Positions 32,371-45,877 of a stretch of DNA of 64,000 nt are shown in pieces. The translations under genes were made by a program, and so were the position numbers. The first letter of the stretch is position 1, and each line of letters opens with the position of its first letter. Origin of the DNA: Chrysaora quinquecirrha (lineage: Eukaryota; Cnidaria; Scyphozoa; Semaeostomeae; Pelagiidae); assembly GCA_014526335.1 (NCBI GenBank), contig JACTAT010000293.1, positions 691,159-755,158 of the forward strand, read 5' to 3'. The notes under the pieces are model-generated. The model saw only the letters and a list, made by a program, of their open reading frames with translations. It searched no databases and was not told where the DNA came from.

Positions 32371-34428
32371 TTCTCACATATCCTTCCTGATGAGATCACA
32401 TGAGACTTCAAAGCATTGAGACAGGAACACATCAGAGAATAACGGAGTGCCCTGAAAATGCAACAATGTGTCCAATCAACACAGAATAAATAGTTGTAAT
32501 CTAACTATTTCAAAATCACAGCTGTACTGTGAGAATTACACTGTAAGACATGGTTACCTCAATGATAATGTCAATGGATGTGCAATTTATAAACACGTTG
32601 TGCATGTAAAAATGCAGAAAAGGTATCTTACTGATAAAGTAAAATACATATGTTCCTGTAAAAAACAGAAGCTGATGTTAGGAGATCCTCAATATCCCAA
32701 CATTTTGTGATAGAACAGGCCTTAGCCTTCGTACTGCGGTCAAAAAAGTCCACGACTTTGAAAATTAACAAATAAGCAACTAAGTGTAAACCGTAGAATT
32801 ACTGAGTTGCAATAGAACTAAAGCACTACCGACATATAGGGGAAAATACATGCAAGAAATGTTGCATGCCTCTAGCATCAGACAGATGCTGTAAACGCAA
32901 AGTGTACCCAGATGAATGTTAGCCAGACAGACTCTCGTCCATGATGTTGTGAGTCTTACAATAGAAAATTGACGAACATCAATGTGCAGCAGCTAATACA
33001 AGAATAGCATCCTAAAAAACATACGTTGTCTTGCACTGTAACTCCAATATTGTAAAATATTAAGTACCAAACTGCAGGACATTGGATCAGGAGAATAATC
33101 TCTGAGCTGCATCTGGCGAATACGCAGGTAAAGGCTATATAAAGGCTATAGAGCCTCATGCTAATATCTAGCTACTTGCTGTAGTCAAAACAACAAAGTG
33201 ATAAACAGGAATACCTTGATGAAAGGCAGTTATAATGGCAACAAGATTGCCACTCTCCTCTGCAGATTCTCCATTGCAATTTGTGATCTCATTCTCCAAA
33301 AAGCACAGGTGTAACCACAAAGGTTGAGTCTGGAACTTCTTTAAAAACCCAAGGAAATAGTATTTGATTACACAAACAATACAATTAGATTTTCGAAGAA
33401 GGATGAACATCCTTGTTGTTGAAAACAGCAGAACTGCTTTCAGCTCCTTGTAGCTTAAAACTTCCTTTCCTTTCTAAAGGCATGATAATACAAGGAAAGT
33501 ACTGAAGAAAGATTGATTTCATCGTGTCAAACTCCTACAGCGTCATGTAAATTACTACTGAGGAGAGTAAAAACATGGGAAGCTAGCTAATTAGCTTGGG
33601 TTCCTGAACATCTGAAAGAACAGCAAGCAATGCATATTGCTTAAAAGCTAGCTACAATCTAATGAATACACAAATCAATAATATTTGTGAAGTCTTAATG
33701 ACACTTTTTCATTAAGACTATGTTGACATAGCTTATGTTAGCTACTCTATTTGATCATCAAATTCATACTCTTAAGGTATGATATTCCAGTGTATTCCTT
33801 CTTCTTCTTGGAATAGCAGCAGTAGTAGGAAGCCAAATGTTTAGGCCTGAGCACGTTTCACAAAATGTGCATGAGTTATGAGATGATTAAACAACATGTT
33901 CCATTGAAACATCTGCCATCAAACCGAATATTCTAGGTGAAATTAAAATTTGTAAAAAACAAACCATATTCTATGTTTGATCCAAACATCTTCAAATTTT
34001 GATAATGATTCACGCAATAGCTGAGCTATAAAATGAACTAGAATCATTAAAACGAACACATCTGAAATGATGTTCCCTTTGACCTTCAATGTCAATATGA
34101 AAATGAACAATATTCCATTTCGAGTTTCAGGTGATTAAATGAAAACATGAGCTATGGAGAACCAAGAGCTCTAAAGTGTCCCATACAAGGGAGCACCCCA
34201 ACAAGTTTGAAACATCATGAAAAACTGTTTCTGTCTTGCAAATAAGGTGGATGTACCCATACTACAAAAACACTGCAAGAAAAAATCATCCATATAATAC
34301 TGGACTGAAAAAATGCTCTGCTACAAAAAAGGGAAAGAACTGCAGACTTTAATAAGATAGAGCATTTGCTAATGTGACTTTCCAGACAAGCTCACAAGCA
34401 AATAAATCTACATATTTTCCCATACAAG
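32371..34428. repeat. Right flank of the 111-base repeat family, copy 1
   Basis: About 2.06 kb, nearly identical in order and sequence to 59,512-61,571. It starts with TCTCACATATCCTTCCTGAT, an inverted relative of the motif before arrays 2 and 3, and ends at CATACAAG, where the KDZ element begins. Short frames on both strands carry no recognisable domain and differ between copies by frameshifts. I see no gene. Confidence 0.85.
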
Positions 34429-34456
34429 CAGGTATATCAACCACGGGAAAACTGTT

Positions 34457-34474
34457 GGTCCACCATGGTGGACC
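34457..34474. repeat. Perfect 18-base palindrome near the KDZ left end
   Basis: GGTCCACCATGGTGGACC, 28 bases inside the inferred left end. Its core TCCACC/GGTGGA recurs near the right end and in each 174-base repeat, so it may be a transposase-binding site. Confidence 0.6.
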
Positions 34475-34689
34475 CGATCTATTTTTAGCGACTACGCAAT
34501 CTATTTTTAGTGTGGCATACACGAAGTATCTATATTCTGGTGCAAGGGAGGCCGGAATGCGGAAATTGTTCCTTGTTTTTATGCTTGCAAATGGCTACAT
34601 GCTTGCTTGGATGACCTGCGTGTGTATTTCTCACTAATTTTAGGATTTATTAAAGCATTGTCACTCCTTCTTTTAATCACACAGGAGAC

Positions 34690-37600
34690 ATGGATTCTTC
34701 GTCAGAAATGGAATGGGAGGATGATGGAGAATATGGCAACGATGGCAATGACTGTGATCAGGATGATGTTGATGAGTCCAGAACTGATAGTAAGCCTAGT
34801 CCTAGAAAGGCCAGAAAATCTAATAAACTGAAGCGTAAAAATCGGAGTATGAGACATATAGCGAAAAATTTTAAGATTGAAAAACCGTGTAAGTAGAACT
34901 TTGGAACTGTTGTTTAGATTTTCAGCGTAAAGATGTGCTTGATCTTGATGCTCTTTATGCTGTTCTCCTCCATCATCTTGTCTTTAGTATAATAGAGTAG
35001 ACTATACTATTATATGTATATGTGTATATGTTTCATGCCATATGATGTGACGCGAGTATGACTAACACAAGCAAAAATACTTGAAACAAGAATCTTATCC
35101 TAGATGAAAAATATCCCCTGGGCAAAAATATAATCTATATAGTATTGTAACTGTTTAGTGACAATAAGTTGTCAAAGCAGGGGAGGAAGAAATCTTACAT
35201 CAAAGGATGTGGAATTATAGGTTGAGGGCCAAGATGTCCCCCAGTTGTTCTCACATGAAACATGGGGAAGCATTCCCTGTACTCCCACTAAATGAGTGCA
35301 CCTTTAGGCAGCCTTGTTGGAAAACTTGCTTGCACTTGCAACTACGCTCGCACCTCTCCTATTGTTTGCTCTATTGTCTTGTTAATTAATCTGTTGCTTT
35401 TGCAATTTGCTCACAACTATGGGTACATGGAAACTTGCATGTTTTCCAAGCTGGTTAGGGAGAAAATGAGTCCAAATCAGTGGCGTAACCAACATAGGTT
35501 GGGGTTAGAGCAACTCCTAAGGGCCCCCAAGCCTAGCGTCACATACTAGCGTCACATCATTTGGGCCCCCAACTGTATCCCGGATTGTCACTTGAGCATT
35601 TCCCTCCCTAATATTTAACTTCTTTCGCATTTTTTTTACTAACTAAGTGTTAACTAATCTAAGTGTTTTGTTCCTTGTCGATCCGCAAATTTAATTCAAT
35701 TTAATGTTATTTTTGTCTAGAATGCGGGAAAATGTTCATTGTGAAAGGGCCCCCAGGCAAAATATTCCTAAGGGCCCTGACCTGTTCTGTTGGGCCACTG
35801 ATCCAGATAATAGATCCAGTTTATCTTTAAGACCCTGTCCGGAGAGTTTTGTTATGTATATCTTATGCTGAACCTTTTTGTATTTGCTCTTAACAAAGAG
35901 ATTGTAGATACTTAATGTGAAATGTGTTAATGATGCAAATGATGCCAATGTATATGATACATGTAAATGATGCAAGCTCAGTATATTAAATATTAATTTT
36001 GCCTCCTGTGAGAATTGATTATTTAGATGTATATTATATTTGCATTAATATCATGTAAGAATCTGTAAATCAGTTAGATATGATAAAAGAGTTCTTAAAA
36101 TGAACGAGAAATGAATTTTTGCTCTTTATTTTTGCCCAAATTGTAATGTAAAATTTACATTACCAAGACTAGAGCGTACAGAATGTAATCTACTGAAATT
36201 AATTTTCTTGCAATTCTTCATTTAATAAGGTACTGACATTGAAACGTAGCCTGAAGGAATTTCCGTTCTTCTAATGTACAAAAAAGAAATGTAATACATT
36301 TTGTTGGTAAGAGCTTTCTGACCTTATATTGTTTACTTGTCAGTTTAGGGTTTGAATTCACTTGAAAGTCAGTTAAAATTTGGTCACTTTTTGTATTAGC
36401 TTATAACCTTCTACATTGTGACACAAAAATAAGATTTATCGTTGCATCTCACGATATTTTTGACATTTCAGGAAACTCAGATCTCGAACAGGCATTTAAA
36501 GATTCTAGTCAGGTTAAAGAACTAATAAACAAAACGTTGGGTGCAATGATGATAAGAAAGGACAATAGGAAGGCGAGGAACTATGTTGATCAAGATGAAG
36601 TTAAAACTCTAGTTGGTGGGTATTGAGTAACGTAGACTTGCAATGACGCTCCGTCCTAACTCTATAGATCCCCCTCATTCTTAAGACTCCTCTCTGTCAG
36701 TAAAGATCCTCTTTTAAACCAAAAATGAAAAAACCGCTCACCTGTCGCCAGTCTTTTTTTGTTGGACAGGGAATAGTACAGTAGCAATTATTACTGGACT
36801 GCACTACTATTGCACTACTACTGCATTATTAAGTATTGTTAATAAATTAGAACTGTGACTAATTAGGTTAAACCGTTCTGAAGTTACTCCAATTTCAATA
36901 AAGGTCCTTACTACTCTAGTAGCATCAGTCTTGTTCTTTAAGTGAGCGAAAGCAGAATATTTTCTAGATTTTATAATGCACCAGTATCTAATATACTTCT
37001 CACAATCTTTCAAATGAAAATCAGGCCCTGGGTAGCGTTTTGCGTAAGAGCTTCTAACTGTAAGGTAACCCATGTTATCAGGAAATTCTAATTTACCAAG
37101 TTTTCAGGAAATTATAATTGCTTAAACTGACGAGGCGTTGATCTTCTACCTGGCTATTTTAGAAAAAGGCACAAAAGTATTCATCGAGATGACCTGAAAA
37201 CACTGATAGTGAATTACACAACTGGTGGTCAGAAAATCAACAATTTTTGGGGGAATTCGAACGCAATGCTTAACAAACCCGACTGGTGGCCTTCGGAAAT
37301 TCCATTTTCATCACCCAATATCCATGCCAGGGATGCAACGGAAGGTATGCAAGAATGAATTTTGGCCCTAATTTTAAATGAAGTCGCTTCTTTTTTGTGC
37401 CTTAAAGCCCCCAAAAAGCATTTTTTGTTAGCTACCCACGGTGTTCTTTGACTCCAGAAGCTGCATGCTGGTAAATGGCTAGGAAATGAAAATAACTTAT
37501 TTCTGCGAATCTACTCACAATTGAAATCAGAAAGTAGTCCTAAAATAAATAGAAATGAAATCAGAAAATGCTCTTTTTTGCAATCATGAACCGTATTTTA

Positions 37601-40600
37601 CGGAATTTAGTAAAGCTGGCATTGATTATGTTAACACAAGGTACCAATGCTGTACTAATTGTAAATTTGTTATACATTTAGATAAACCAAAGCTCCGTCC
37701 CGACCAGATTCTTGCCATAGGAGAAGCCCTTCGAGCTCATTTCATGCAAAGGTAAGTCTTGGAAATTGTGATGATCGGGAAACAAGCATACTAAAAAAAT
37801 AAGAAAAATGGTACTTGTAAAAGCTGATCAGTATTTTAGCCCAACACGACCGGTTTGTCAATGGCATAAGCCCGATCATTTCTACTTCAGGACATTTTAC
37901 CTTCTTGTTAACGCTTCTCCTATACCCATTTATGCTTTGCTGGAAATTCCTATTCTCGATATACATGTGCCAAAACAAAATATCAGATGCCCATGCTTGT
38001 ACTACTGAGTTAGAATAAAAAGATGCTTTCAAAAAAAAAAATAATATATGTTACAGTTAACTGGAAAACTTCATTACCTCAAACGAAATTATTGTCTGCC
38101 TTATCCAGAGCTGAATTCATACCAAAAGATTCAACGAAGAATAATACAAAGTCTACACAGGTATAGGTTGTAGCTAGTCTTTGATTGTCATCGTTGTCAA
38201 CTTTCTTAATCAATTATTGTATTCAGTTTTAACATTTTCGCCGTCTTTATAAACTTGTTTTTTGCTCAGATATCAGAAGAGGAAGCTCCAATGAATATAT
38301 CTACGAGCACGGCTGCAAACCCTGCCACACCAATAACGGTATTTACTAAGAATATTTAGCATGGACAAAATCAAAATGTTGAGTTATTGTATTCAGTTTT
38401 AACATTTTCGCCGTCTTTATAAACTTGTTTTTGCTCAGATATCAGAAGAGGAAGCTCCAATAAATATATCTACGAGCACGGCTGCAAACCCTGCCACACC
38501 AATAACGGTATTTACTAAGAATATTTAGCATGGACAAAATCAAAATGTTGAGTTATTGTATTCAGTTTTAACATTTTCGCCGTCTTTATAAACTTGTTTT
38601 TGCTCAGATATCAGAAGAGAAGCTCCAATAAATATATCTACGAGCACGGCTGCAAACCCTGCCACACCAATAACGGTATTTACTAAGAATATTTAGCATG
38701 GACAAAATCAAAATGTTGAGTTATTGTATTGAGTTTTAACATTTTCGCCGTCTTTATAAACTTGTTTTTTGCTCAGATATCAGAAGAGGAAGCTCCAATA
38801 AATATATCTACGAGCACGGCTGCAAACCCTGCCACACCAATAACGGTATTTACTAAGAATATTTAGCATGGATAAAATCAAAATGTTGAGTTATTGTATT
38901 CAGTTTTAACATTTTCGCCGTCTTTATAAACTTGTTTTTTGCTCAGATATCAGAAGAGGAAGCTCCAATAAATATATCTACGAGCACGGCTGCAAACCCT
39001 GCCACACCAATAACGGTATTTACTAAGAATATTTAGCATGGACAAAATCAAAATGTTGAGTTATTGTATTCAGTTTTAACATTTTCGCCGTCTTTATAAA
39101 CTTGTTTTTGCTCAGATATCAGAAGAGGAAGCTCCAATAAATATATCTACGAGCACGGCTGCAAACCCTGCCACACCAATAACGGTATTTACTAAGAATA
39201 TTTAGCATGGACAAAATCAAAATGTTGCGTTATTGTATTCAGTTTTAACATTTTCGCCGTCTTTATAAACTTGTTTTTTGCTCAGATATCAGAAGAGGAA
39301 GCTCCAATAAATATATCTACGAGCACGGCTGCAAACCCTGCCACACCAATAACGGTATTTACTAAGAATATTTAGCATGGACAAAATCAAAATGTTAAGT
39401 TATTGTATTCAGTTTCAATATTTTGCCTTCTTTGTAAACTTGTTTTGCTCAGGTGAGAAGTAGACCCAACAGAATATTGATCTGAGAGCACGGCTGCTAA
39501 ACCCTGCCACATTAAAACACTCATTTGGTTATAAGAAGTTATTATCTTATTCATATGATAGGGTTTCGAAATTTTAGAATGGGGAAACGGCAAAGTTTTC
39601 AAGGCCTTTTATTCTTATTCTATATAAAGAGTTTCTTGCTTGTAGGAGAAGGGCATGTATATAGTTTCTTATAGTCATTGCACCGGAATTACTCAGATTA
39701 TGGCCAAATCTTCAACGATGGAAGAAGTGTGGCGATTTTGCTATTTTTTGTTTCTATATTTTTTCATTCACAGCGTGTGGATAATATTATTAACTCAGAG
39801 AAACGAAGGAAGATGTCTCCGAATTTTCTTCCACGCGAGCAAACTCGCAAGCTGGTAAGTGAAGATGGTGTGATATCATTATGGATTAAATCGAGATGAA
39901 AGTAACTTCTTCTCTAATCTGACATTTTTAGATATATTTAGTATAACGCCAAGGTTTCAAGGCTGTCCTTTTTATCGCTTAACCTAATTACGGATTTAAG
40001 ATTCGTATAAAAGAGCGAGGAATACTTGCCGAAGAAGTTGGCAAGACAAAGGACTCAGGTCAGACCTTGCACTGTTGTCATGATTGTGCAACCTGTCACA
40101 TTTATTACAAGAATCCAAATTAAAAATTGCAAGGAACAGCAAGCTCCTTTACAGAATAACACTGCGAATCTTTGCAAGTCAGTACGCAATCCACTTCGCG
40201 TCACAGTAATTGATGATATAGGTCTTGAAAATGTTGTTATTTTCCTCCGAAGGCATCGCAAGCAGTTGTTTACCTTCGAGAAATCTGCGATGGGAACTGG
40301 AATAATTTTGTGGAAAAAGTCAGAGGAATAGACAAATCTTTTATCGGACGATGTAGAATGTTTCTGTCAGGGCATGAAGAACAGTTTACAATGCGATCCC
40401 TTCCCCGTGACATTGCAGATATTGACAAAAGGTGAGCAAAATTTGAAATCCGTCTAATCGTTCATTATTTTAACATGGGTACTTTGCCTCCCCAAAGCAA
40501 GGGAGATTTTGTATTGTAATCCACAATGAAGAAACCAGGTGCATGCCCAAAATATTAAGTGCGTTTTATTTCCTTCTAACGCTGTATTAGCTGTATTGCT

Positions 40601-43600
40601 TTCTTAGCTGCCTGGAAAAAAACACAATTCCAGATGGTATGGTCCCCGTGCAAGCAACAGGTGATGGAGACTGCCTATTCAACTCTGTGGGGAAGCTGCT
40701 GTTTGGAACAGAGAAAGTATCGCCGATTCTGCGCTTAGTCACGGCAGTAGATTCAATTGAACACGTGGATCATTATCTTTCTGAGGTACCTTAGCAGTAC
40801 TAATCTTCTAATAAATTTCACAATGTCAGTGCATAGCATTGGCGGCAATGTAGTCTTTCTATAACACGTTGTGAAGCGTATCCCGCGTTTCATATTCATG
40901 CAAAAAAGAATTCATCTTCATCTTGAACTCCTTTATTTAGTACCGAGATCATTATATTACAAAAGATGATGCCTATCAAATGGTTTATTCAATGTCAACA
41001 TCAGCTGTTTACTCCAAGAGACCAACTTCAAGGAGAACAACAGTCACTGACATTTTGCAATTTGCCATCAAATCTGAGGTTATGGAAATCGCTAAGAACC
41101 GTTCTTTCTGCGGTATGCATGAGCTTGTATTAAATTTTATCACAAGTTATAACAAATCATCGAATTTCTGTGCATAATAAGATTTGTCTTACTGAGAATG
41201 CTACAATTCGTTTAACAGGATTGTTGCAGGTCCGGTATCTTGCAGGTGTAATTGGTCGTAGTATCAATCTTCATTGTTCTTTCCATCAATTCTACCATGG
41301 CTTGATGTCTCCTTGTTTGTGTCAGTCAGCCGGTCTGAATCCAGTCAACATTCTTTTGTTTCTTCTGGGGTCGCATTTCCCAAATCATTATGTTCCATTG
41401 GTTTGGAAAATTGGTAGGTATAAATCTGAAGCCGACATTTTTGTTTCACCCTTTTATACACCCTATTTGCTACGATTATGGCAATTTCTAATGCCTATCG
41501 AGCATTGAGGAATGTGCTTTGAATATAATGAGAGAAAAGACACCTCAAATTGTAGAAAATGCATCGCTCGTTCTCGTGCATACCTTTTCTATCCATACAT
41601 GTTTTACAGATTGAAGGGTATTGCTATACCATCCTTAATAATCGGCAATGACGTGTCAGCTGGTACCAATTATACTAAAAGATAGCAAGGCCAGTCAGCC
41701 TGGGCTAAAGGCTGTTTCCTCCAAAGACAAAAATATGTTGCATTCAGGTTGCCCTTTCGGCGATATGTTGCGTAGTATTTGCATGCCAAAGGCTGCAAAT
41801 GCAACCATCATATCCAACAAGTTTCACTGTATACACTTTCCGACTGCAATCAAAATCATTGGATTTGTCATTATGTTCTTTAATTTTTCACATTTACAAA
41901 CGCTTTCTTAGGGCAAAGATCAGTAACTGAAGAGCTTCCTCCTGCTACACACATCAAGTTTTGTGCTGCAATGAAGAGGCTTGGATGTCACGCTGCCGGG
42001 AAGGAAAAAGACGAATGGATTAGTTGCAAGAATTGCCACTTATTTTTTCATGCTGCTTGTGCTGGAATTGCAGAAAAAAGGCAAGAATTTATTTGTTGTT
42101 TGGACGTAGATGCAAGAGACGCCATCATGTCTGACATAAATGCAATTAGAGACTTCTTCCCGCAATCTACAAGGTAAGTATCCAAATGTGTGATATCTAA
42201 TCTAGTACTGATCGTCACTTCGATTTGCAGTATGTGACTGTCTCTATCGCATCGTATGCGCTTCTTTCTCCCAGCATTCTTCAATGGCCTGAGGTTGTTT
42301 CTAAACCCAAGACGTCGCAAGCAACAGTTATCCTGTCTTCATTTGATTTGTTCTGTGCTCATTCCTTCGGATTGTCAACATCATGTGTTGATTTCTATAT
42401 CAAGTAAGTGGCTGTTAATGTTCCTCTACAGAAACACTTAGCACCAAAAATCGTTTAAACCTCGCTAGAAGCCCTGGCAAAAACTAAGAGATTGAGATTC
42501 TAAGTATCTCATAATGTGAGATATAGATGGATGAGATGTTGGAAGCCTGGTTGCCATTTGGAAATAATGGCAGCGCCAGTGCCGAGAAACGGCTATAGCA
42601 GTGACGTTTTTAATATCTGCTTAATGGAAGCACTTCTTTTCGGTTGCTCTATCGTGGCTGCGGTAGTAGTTCTATCACGGTAGCGCAGTAGCGGAATGAC
42701 TCTTTTCAGGGCAAGAGAAGCCTTTGAATTGGCTATCGAAGCTGTTCAAATGAGTAGGGAATTAATTCTGTTACTCTTATCCCTCTTCTATTCATTCAAT
42801 TATTCCATAGTTACTCAGAAACAACTAAACTTACATTTTCAGGGTGTTACAAAACTTGGATGCTGTACACTCATCAACGTTGGTTGCTAATGTGTACCAG
42901 TCGAATATGATATTGCTCGACAAAGATGCACTGAAAAATCCAGAACGTGTATTTCCAAGGGACCAATTGTTGGAGCATCCAGTCATTGTCTTCCCTTGTG
43001 CTCAGAGGTATGCTACTGTATTTTCAGTAATAATGTTTTCCGACTAAATGTGATCCATTTAGAATGCTGCAGGGCCTTCTTAAATAAAGACAACATTTTA
43101 ACTAACACCAATGATTCTATTCCAGAGAAAATTGGCACTGGGTTGCTTTTGTATTCTCGTTAACCCAGGACTGGTGAGTTTGCCTCTCAAAGCACGCTTT
43201 TTATATCTACAATAACTGTTCCTTCCACTTCTAGCCCTTTGTTAGCTATATGACTTATATTTAATATTTTTTACTTATATTACTATTATATGAATTTCTT
43301 GTCATGAAATTTCACTTTTACATACACCCTATTGTTTATTAGGACTAGGCTATGGGTTGCCTAAGGTTAGAAGTACTATAGGGCCCATTCGCAATGTGTC
43401 TCAGCAGCTTGTTGATTAAGTTTGTGAAAGAAATTCGGAACCCCCAAAGCCACCCCACCTATTCCGACCCCCCAGCAATTAGACACCTAAGAGTAAGTCA
43501 GAGGATTTGCAGCTAGACGTATTCTTGTCTATAGAGGAACGACAAATACTTTTCTTCACTCTACTTTCTTGCTAAACAAGTGCCTCTTATTTGCATGTTC

Positions 43601-44218
43601 AAGGATGTGCATTTTGGATTCCATGGGTAATACTGCGTCAGAAATTAACCAGCTATATGGAAGAACATTTAGAAAATTCATTCAAAGCATACAGCGCAAA
43701 CAACAAAAGGATGTTGCAAGCTTTGTTGAAATAGATAACAAGGTATATCTAAAGCGCTACATTGTCAGTTTCTTAGTTTCTGCTATGTTTGAACTGAAAT
43801 AGCTTGTCACATAAACTAAACACATATTACTTCAAAATTTTCAAGGTACCGTTGCAAGGATTGAATAACGACTGCGGCTTGTACATGCTGTACTATATTG
43901 AGGCATTGATGAAAGGCGTAAGTAAAGAACTTAGTAGTAAAATACGGACTCTCCGCAACTGAATAGAAAAAGATCCCGTAAAAGCTCATACACTGTGTAC
44001 ATTTTGTTGCTGTTGTAGAATCTGCAGGGAGGAATATATGTTTTAATTCTGCAAATTATCTTTGCTTCTAGCAATATGTAATTGATGAGGAACAAGAACT
44101 GAATATCAAAGACTCCTTCAACATCGCAGAAAACATCAGAAAAAGAATAATACGCCAAATGTACAACCTTGCAAATCGTGCCAACACTCGAAATCATAAT
44201 CAGAATTTAAACAGTTGA
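34690..44218 (+). CDS. OTU / PHD-like / Ulp1 (C48) protease gene of the KDZ transposon, spliced
   Basis: A multi-exon gene; exons were inferred from GT-AG sites and continuous phase. Exon 1 (34,690-34,888) is an acidic then basic N-terminus. 37,144-37,342 carries the DDLKTLIVNY and NKPDWWPSEIPF segment. 40,608-40,785 carries the OTU cysteine motif TGDGDCLFNSV, and 41,219-41,413 the OTU histidine (NHYVPLV). 41,912-42,173 is a PHD-like Cys/His cluster (WISCKNCHLFFHAAC). The Ulp1 triad is spread over three exons: His in NWHWVAF (43,126-43,173), Asp in ILDSMG (43,604-43,742) and Cys in NNDCGLY (43,846-43,917). The last exon, 44,072-44,218, ends at TGA. The OTU and C48 domains would remove ubiquitin and SUMO-like proteins respectively. 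Junctions near 34,888/36,475 and 37,752/38,058 do not join cleanly, and frames shift near 40,310, so the copy may be damaged. Confidence 0.75.
35478..35800. mobile_element. hAT-type MITE in the first intron of the OTU-Ulp1 gene
   Basis: A 323-base non-coding element with ends CAGTGGCGTAACC and GGGCCACTG, a hAT-style tip. Inner inverted segments contain CTAAGGGCCC and GGGCCCCCA. Flanking octamers GTCCAAAT and ATCCAGAT agree at six of eight positions, fitting a decayed 8-base target duplication. Confidence 0.72.
38215..39500 (+). repeat. Seven-fold tandem amplification of a 69-base exon with its splice sites
   Basis: The unit is 169-170 bases. Each carries a pyrimidine tract and acceptor (TTTTTTGCTCAG), a 69-base exon coding ISEEEAPMNISTSTAANPAT plus PIT (Ile replaces the Met in later copies), and a donor-like GTATTT. 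Exons start at 38,270, 38,439, 38,608, 38,777, 38,947, 39,116 and 39,286; an eighth, near 39,452, is strongly diverged. Each exon is 23 codons in phase 0, so any number could be included or skipped without changing frame. The third copy lacks one G and would shift frame. The exon is rich in Ser, Thr, Ala and Pro, like a flexible linker, and follows exon 38,058-38,160 in the matching phase. Confidence 0.85.
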
Positions 44219-44249
44219 AATTACCTAAAAAACACAAATACAAAACATA

Positions 44250-45860
44250 TTTCTCTAAGCAGGCATCCAATTTTTTTTGATTCAGTATAGGACTACTGTA
44301 TAATAATCGATTTTTCTATTCCGAGCTTATATCTAATGCTTTTAAGTATCACGGTGGATGACCATTGAAAATCAAGGTGTCCACCGCGTTGGAAATTGCC
44401 AAAAAATTCAACTGCAAAAGATGTTTTCCTAAGTAGGTAGCTAATTTTATTTGATTTAGAATAGGACTACTGTATAATAATCGATTTTTCTATTCCGAGC
44501 TTATATCTAATGCTTTTAAGTATCACGGTGGATGACCATTGAAAATCAAGGTGTCCATCGCGTTGGAAATTGCCAAAAAATTCATCTGCAAAAGATGTTT
44601 CTCTAAGTAGGTAGCTAATTTTATTTGATTTAGAATAGGACTGCTGTAGAATAATCGATTTTTCTATTCCGAGCTTATATCTAATGCTTTTAAGTATCAC
44701 GGTGGATGACCATTGAAAATCAAGGTGTCCACCGCGTTGGAAATTGCCAAAAAATTCATCTGCAAAAGATGTTTCTCTAAGTAGGTAGCTAATTTTATTT
44801 GATTTAGAATAGGACTACTGTATAATAATCGATTTTTCTATTCCGAGCTTATATCTAATGCTTTTAAGTATCACGGTGGATGACCATTGAAAATCAAGGT
44901 GTCCACCGCGTTGGAAATTGCCAAAAAATTCAACTGCAAAGATGTTTTCCTAAGTAGGTAGCTAATTTTATTTGATTTAGAATAGGACTACTGTATAATA
45001 ATCGATTTTTCTATTCGAGCTTATATCTAATGCTTTTAAGTATCACGGTGGATGACCATTGAAAATCAAGGTGTCCACCGCGTTGGAAATTGCCAAAAAA
45101 TTCAACTGCAAAAGATGTTTTCCTAAGTAGGTAGCTAATTTTATTTGATTTAGAATAGGACTACTGTATAATAATCGATTTTTCTATTCCGAGCTTATAT
45201 CTAGTGCTTTTTAGTATCACGGTGGATGACCATTGAAAATCAAGGTGTCCAACGCGTTGGAAATTGCCAAAAAAATCATCTGCAAAAGATGTTTCTCTAA
45301 GTAGGTAGCTAATTTTATTTGATTTAGAATAGGACTACTGTATAATAATCGATTTTTCTATTCCGAGCTTATATCTAATGCTTTTAAGTATCACGGTGGA
45401 TGACCATTGAAAATCAAGGTGTCCACCGCGTTGAAATTGCCAAAAATTCAACTGCAAAAGATGTTTTCCTAAGTAGGTAGCTAATTTTATTTGATTTAGA
45501 ATAGGACTACTGTATAATAATCGATTTTTCTATTCCGAGCTTATATCTAATGCTTTTAAGTATCACGGTGGATGACCATTGAAAATCAAGGTGTCCACCG
45601 CGTTGGAAATTGCCAAAAAATTCAACTGCAAAAGATGTTTTCCTAAGTAGGTAGCTAATTTTATTTGATTTAGAATAGGACTGCTGTAGAATAATCGATT
45701 TTTCTATTCCGAGCTTATATCTAATGCTTTTAAGTATGACGGTGGATGACCATTGAAAATCAAGGTGTCCACCGCGTTGGAAATTGCCAAAAAATTCATC
45801 TGCAAAAGATTTTTCTCTAAGTAGGTATCCAATTTTATTTTATTTAGAATAGAGCTATTG
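44250..45860. repeat. 174-base tandem array between the two KDZ genes
   Basis: Nine copies, with the phrase CCGAGCTTATATCTA starting at about 44,321, 44,495, 44,669, 44,843, 45,015, 45,189, 45,363, 45,535 and 45,709. Each unit contains CACGGTGGATGACC and, about 20 bases on, GGTGTCCACCGCG, an inverted pair with the same core as the palindromes near the transposon ends. Units differ by few bases. The array starts about 30 bases after the stop of the OTU-Ulp1 gene and ends about 20 bases from the stop of the KDZ gene. It may hold polyadenylation signals for both, or binding sites. Confidence 0.93.
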
Positions 45861-45877
45861 TAGAATTCCTATATGGT

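Noticed and set aside
32468..32710. Cys-containing 80-codon frame in the right flank as a gene
   Set aside because: It is interrupted by indels in the second copy (59,612-59,850) and shows no domain.
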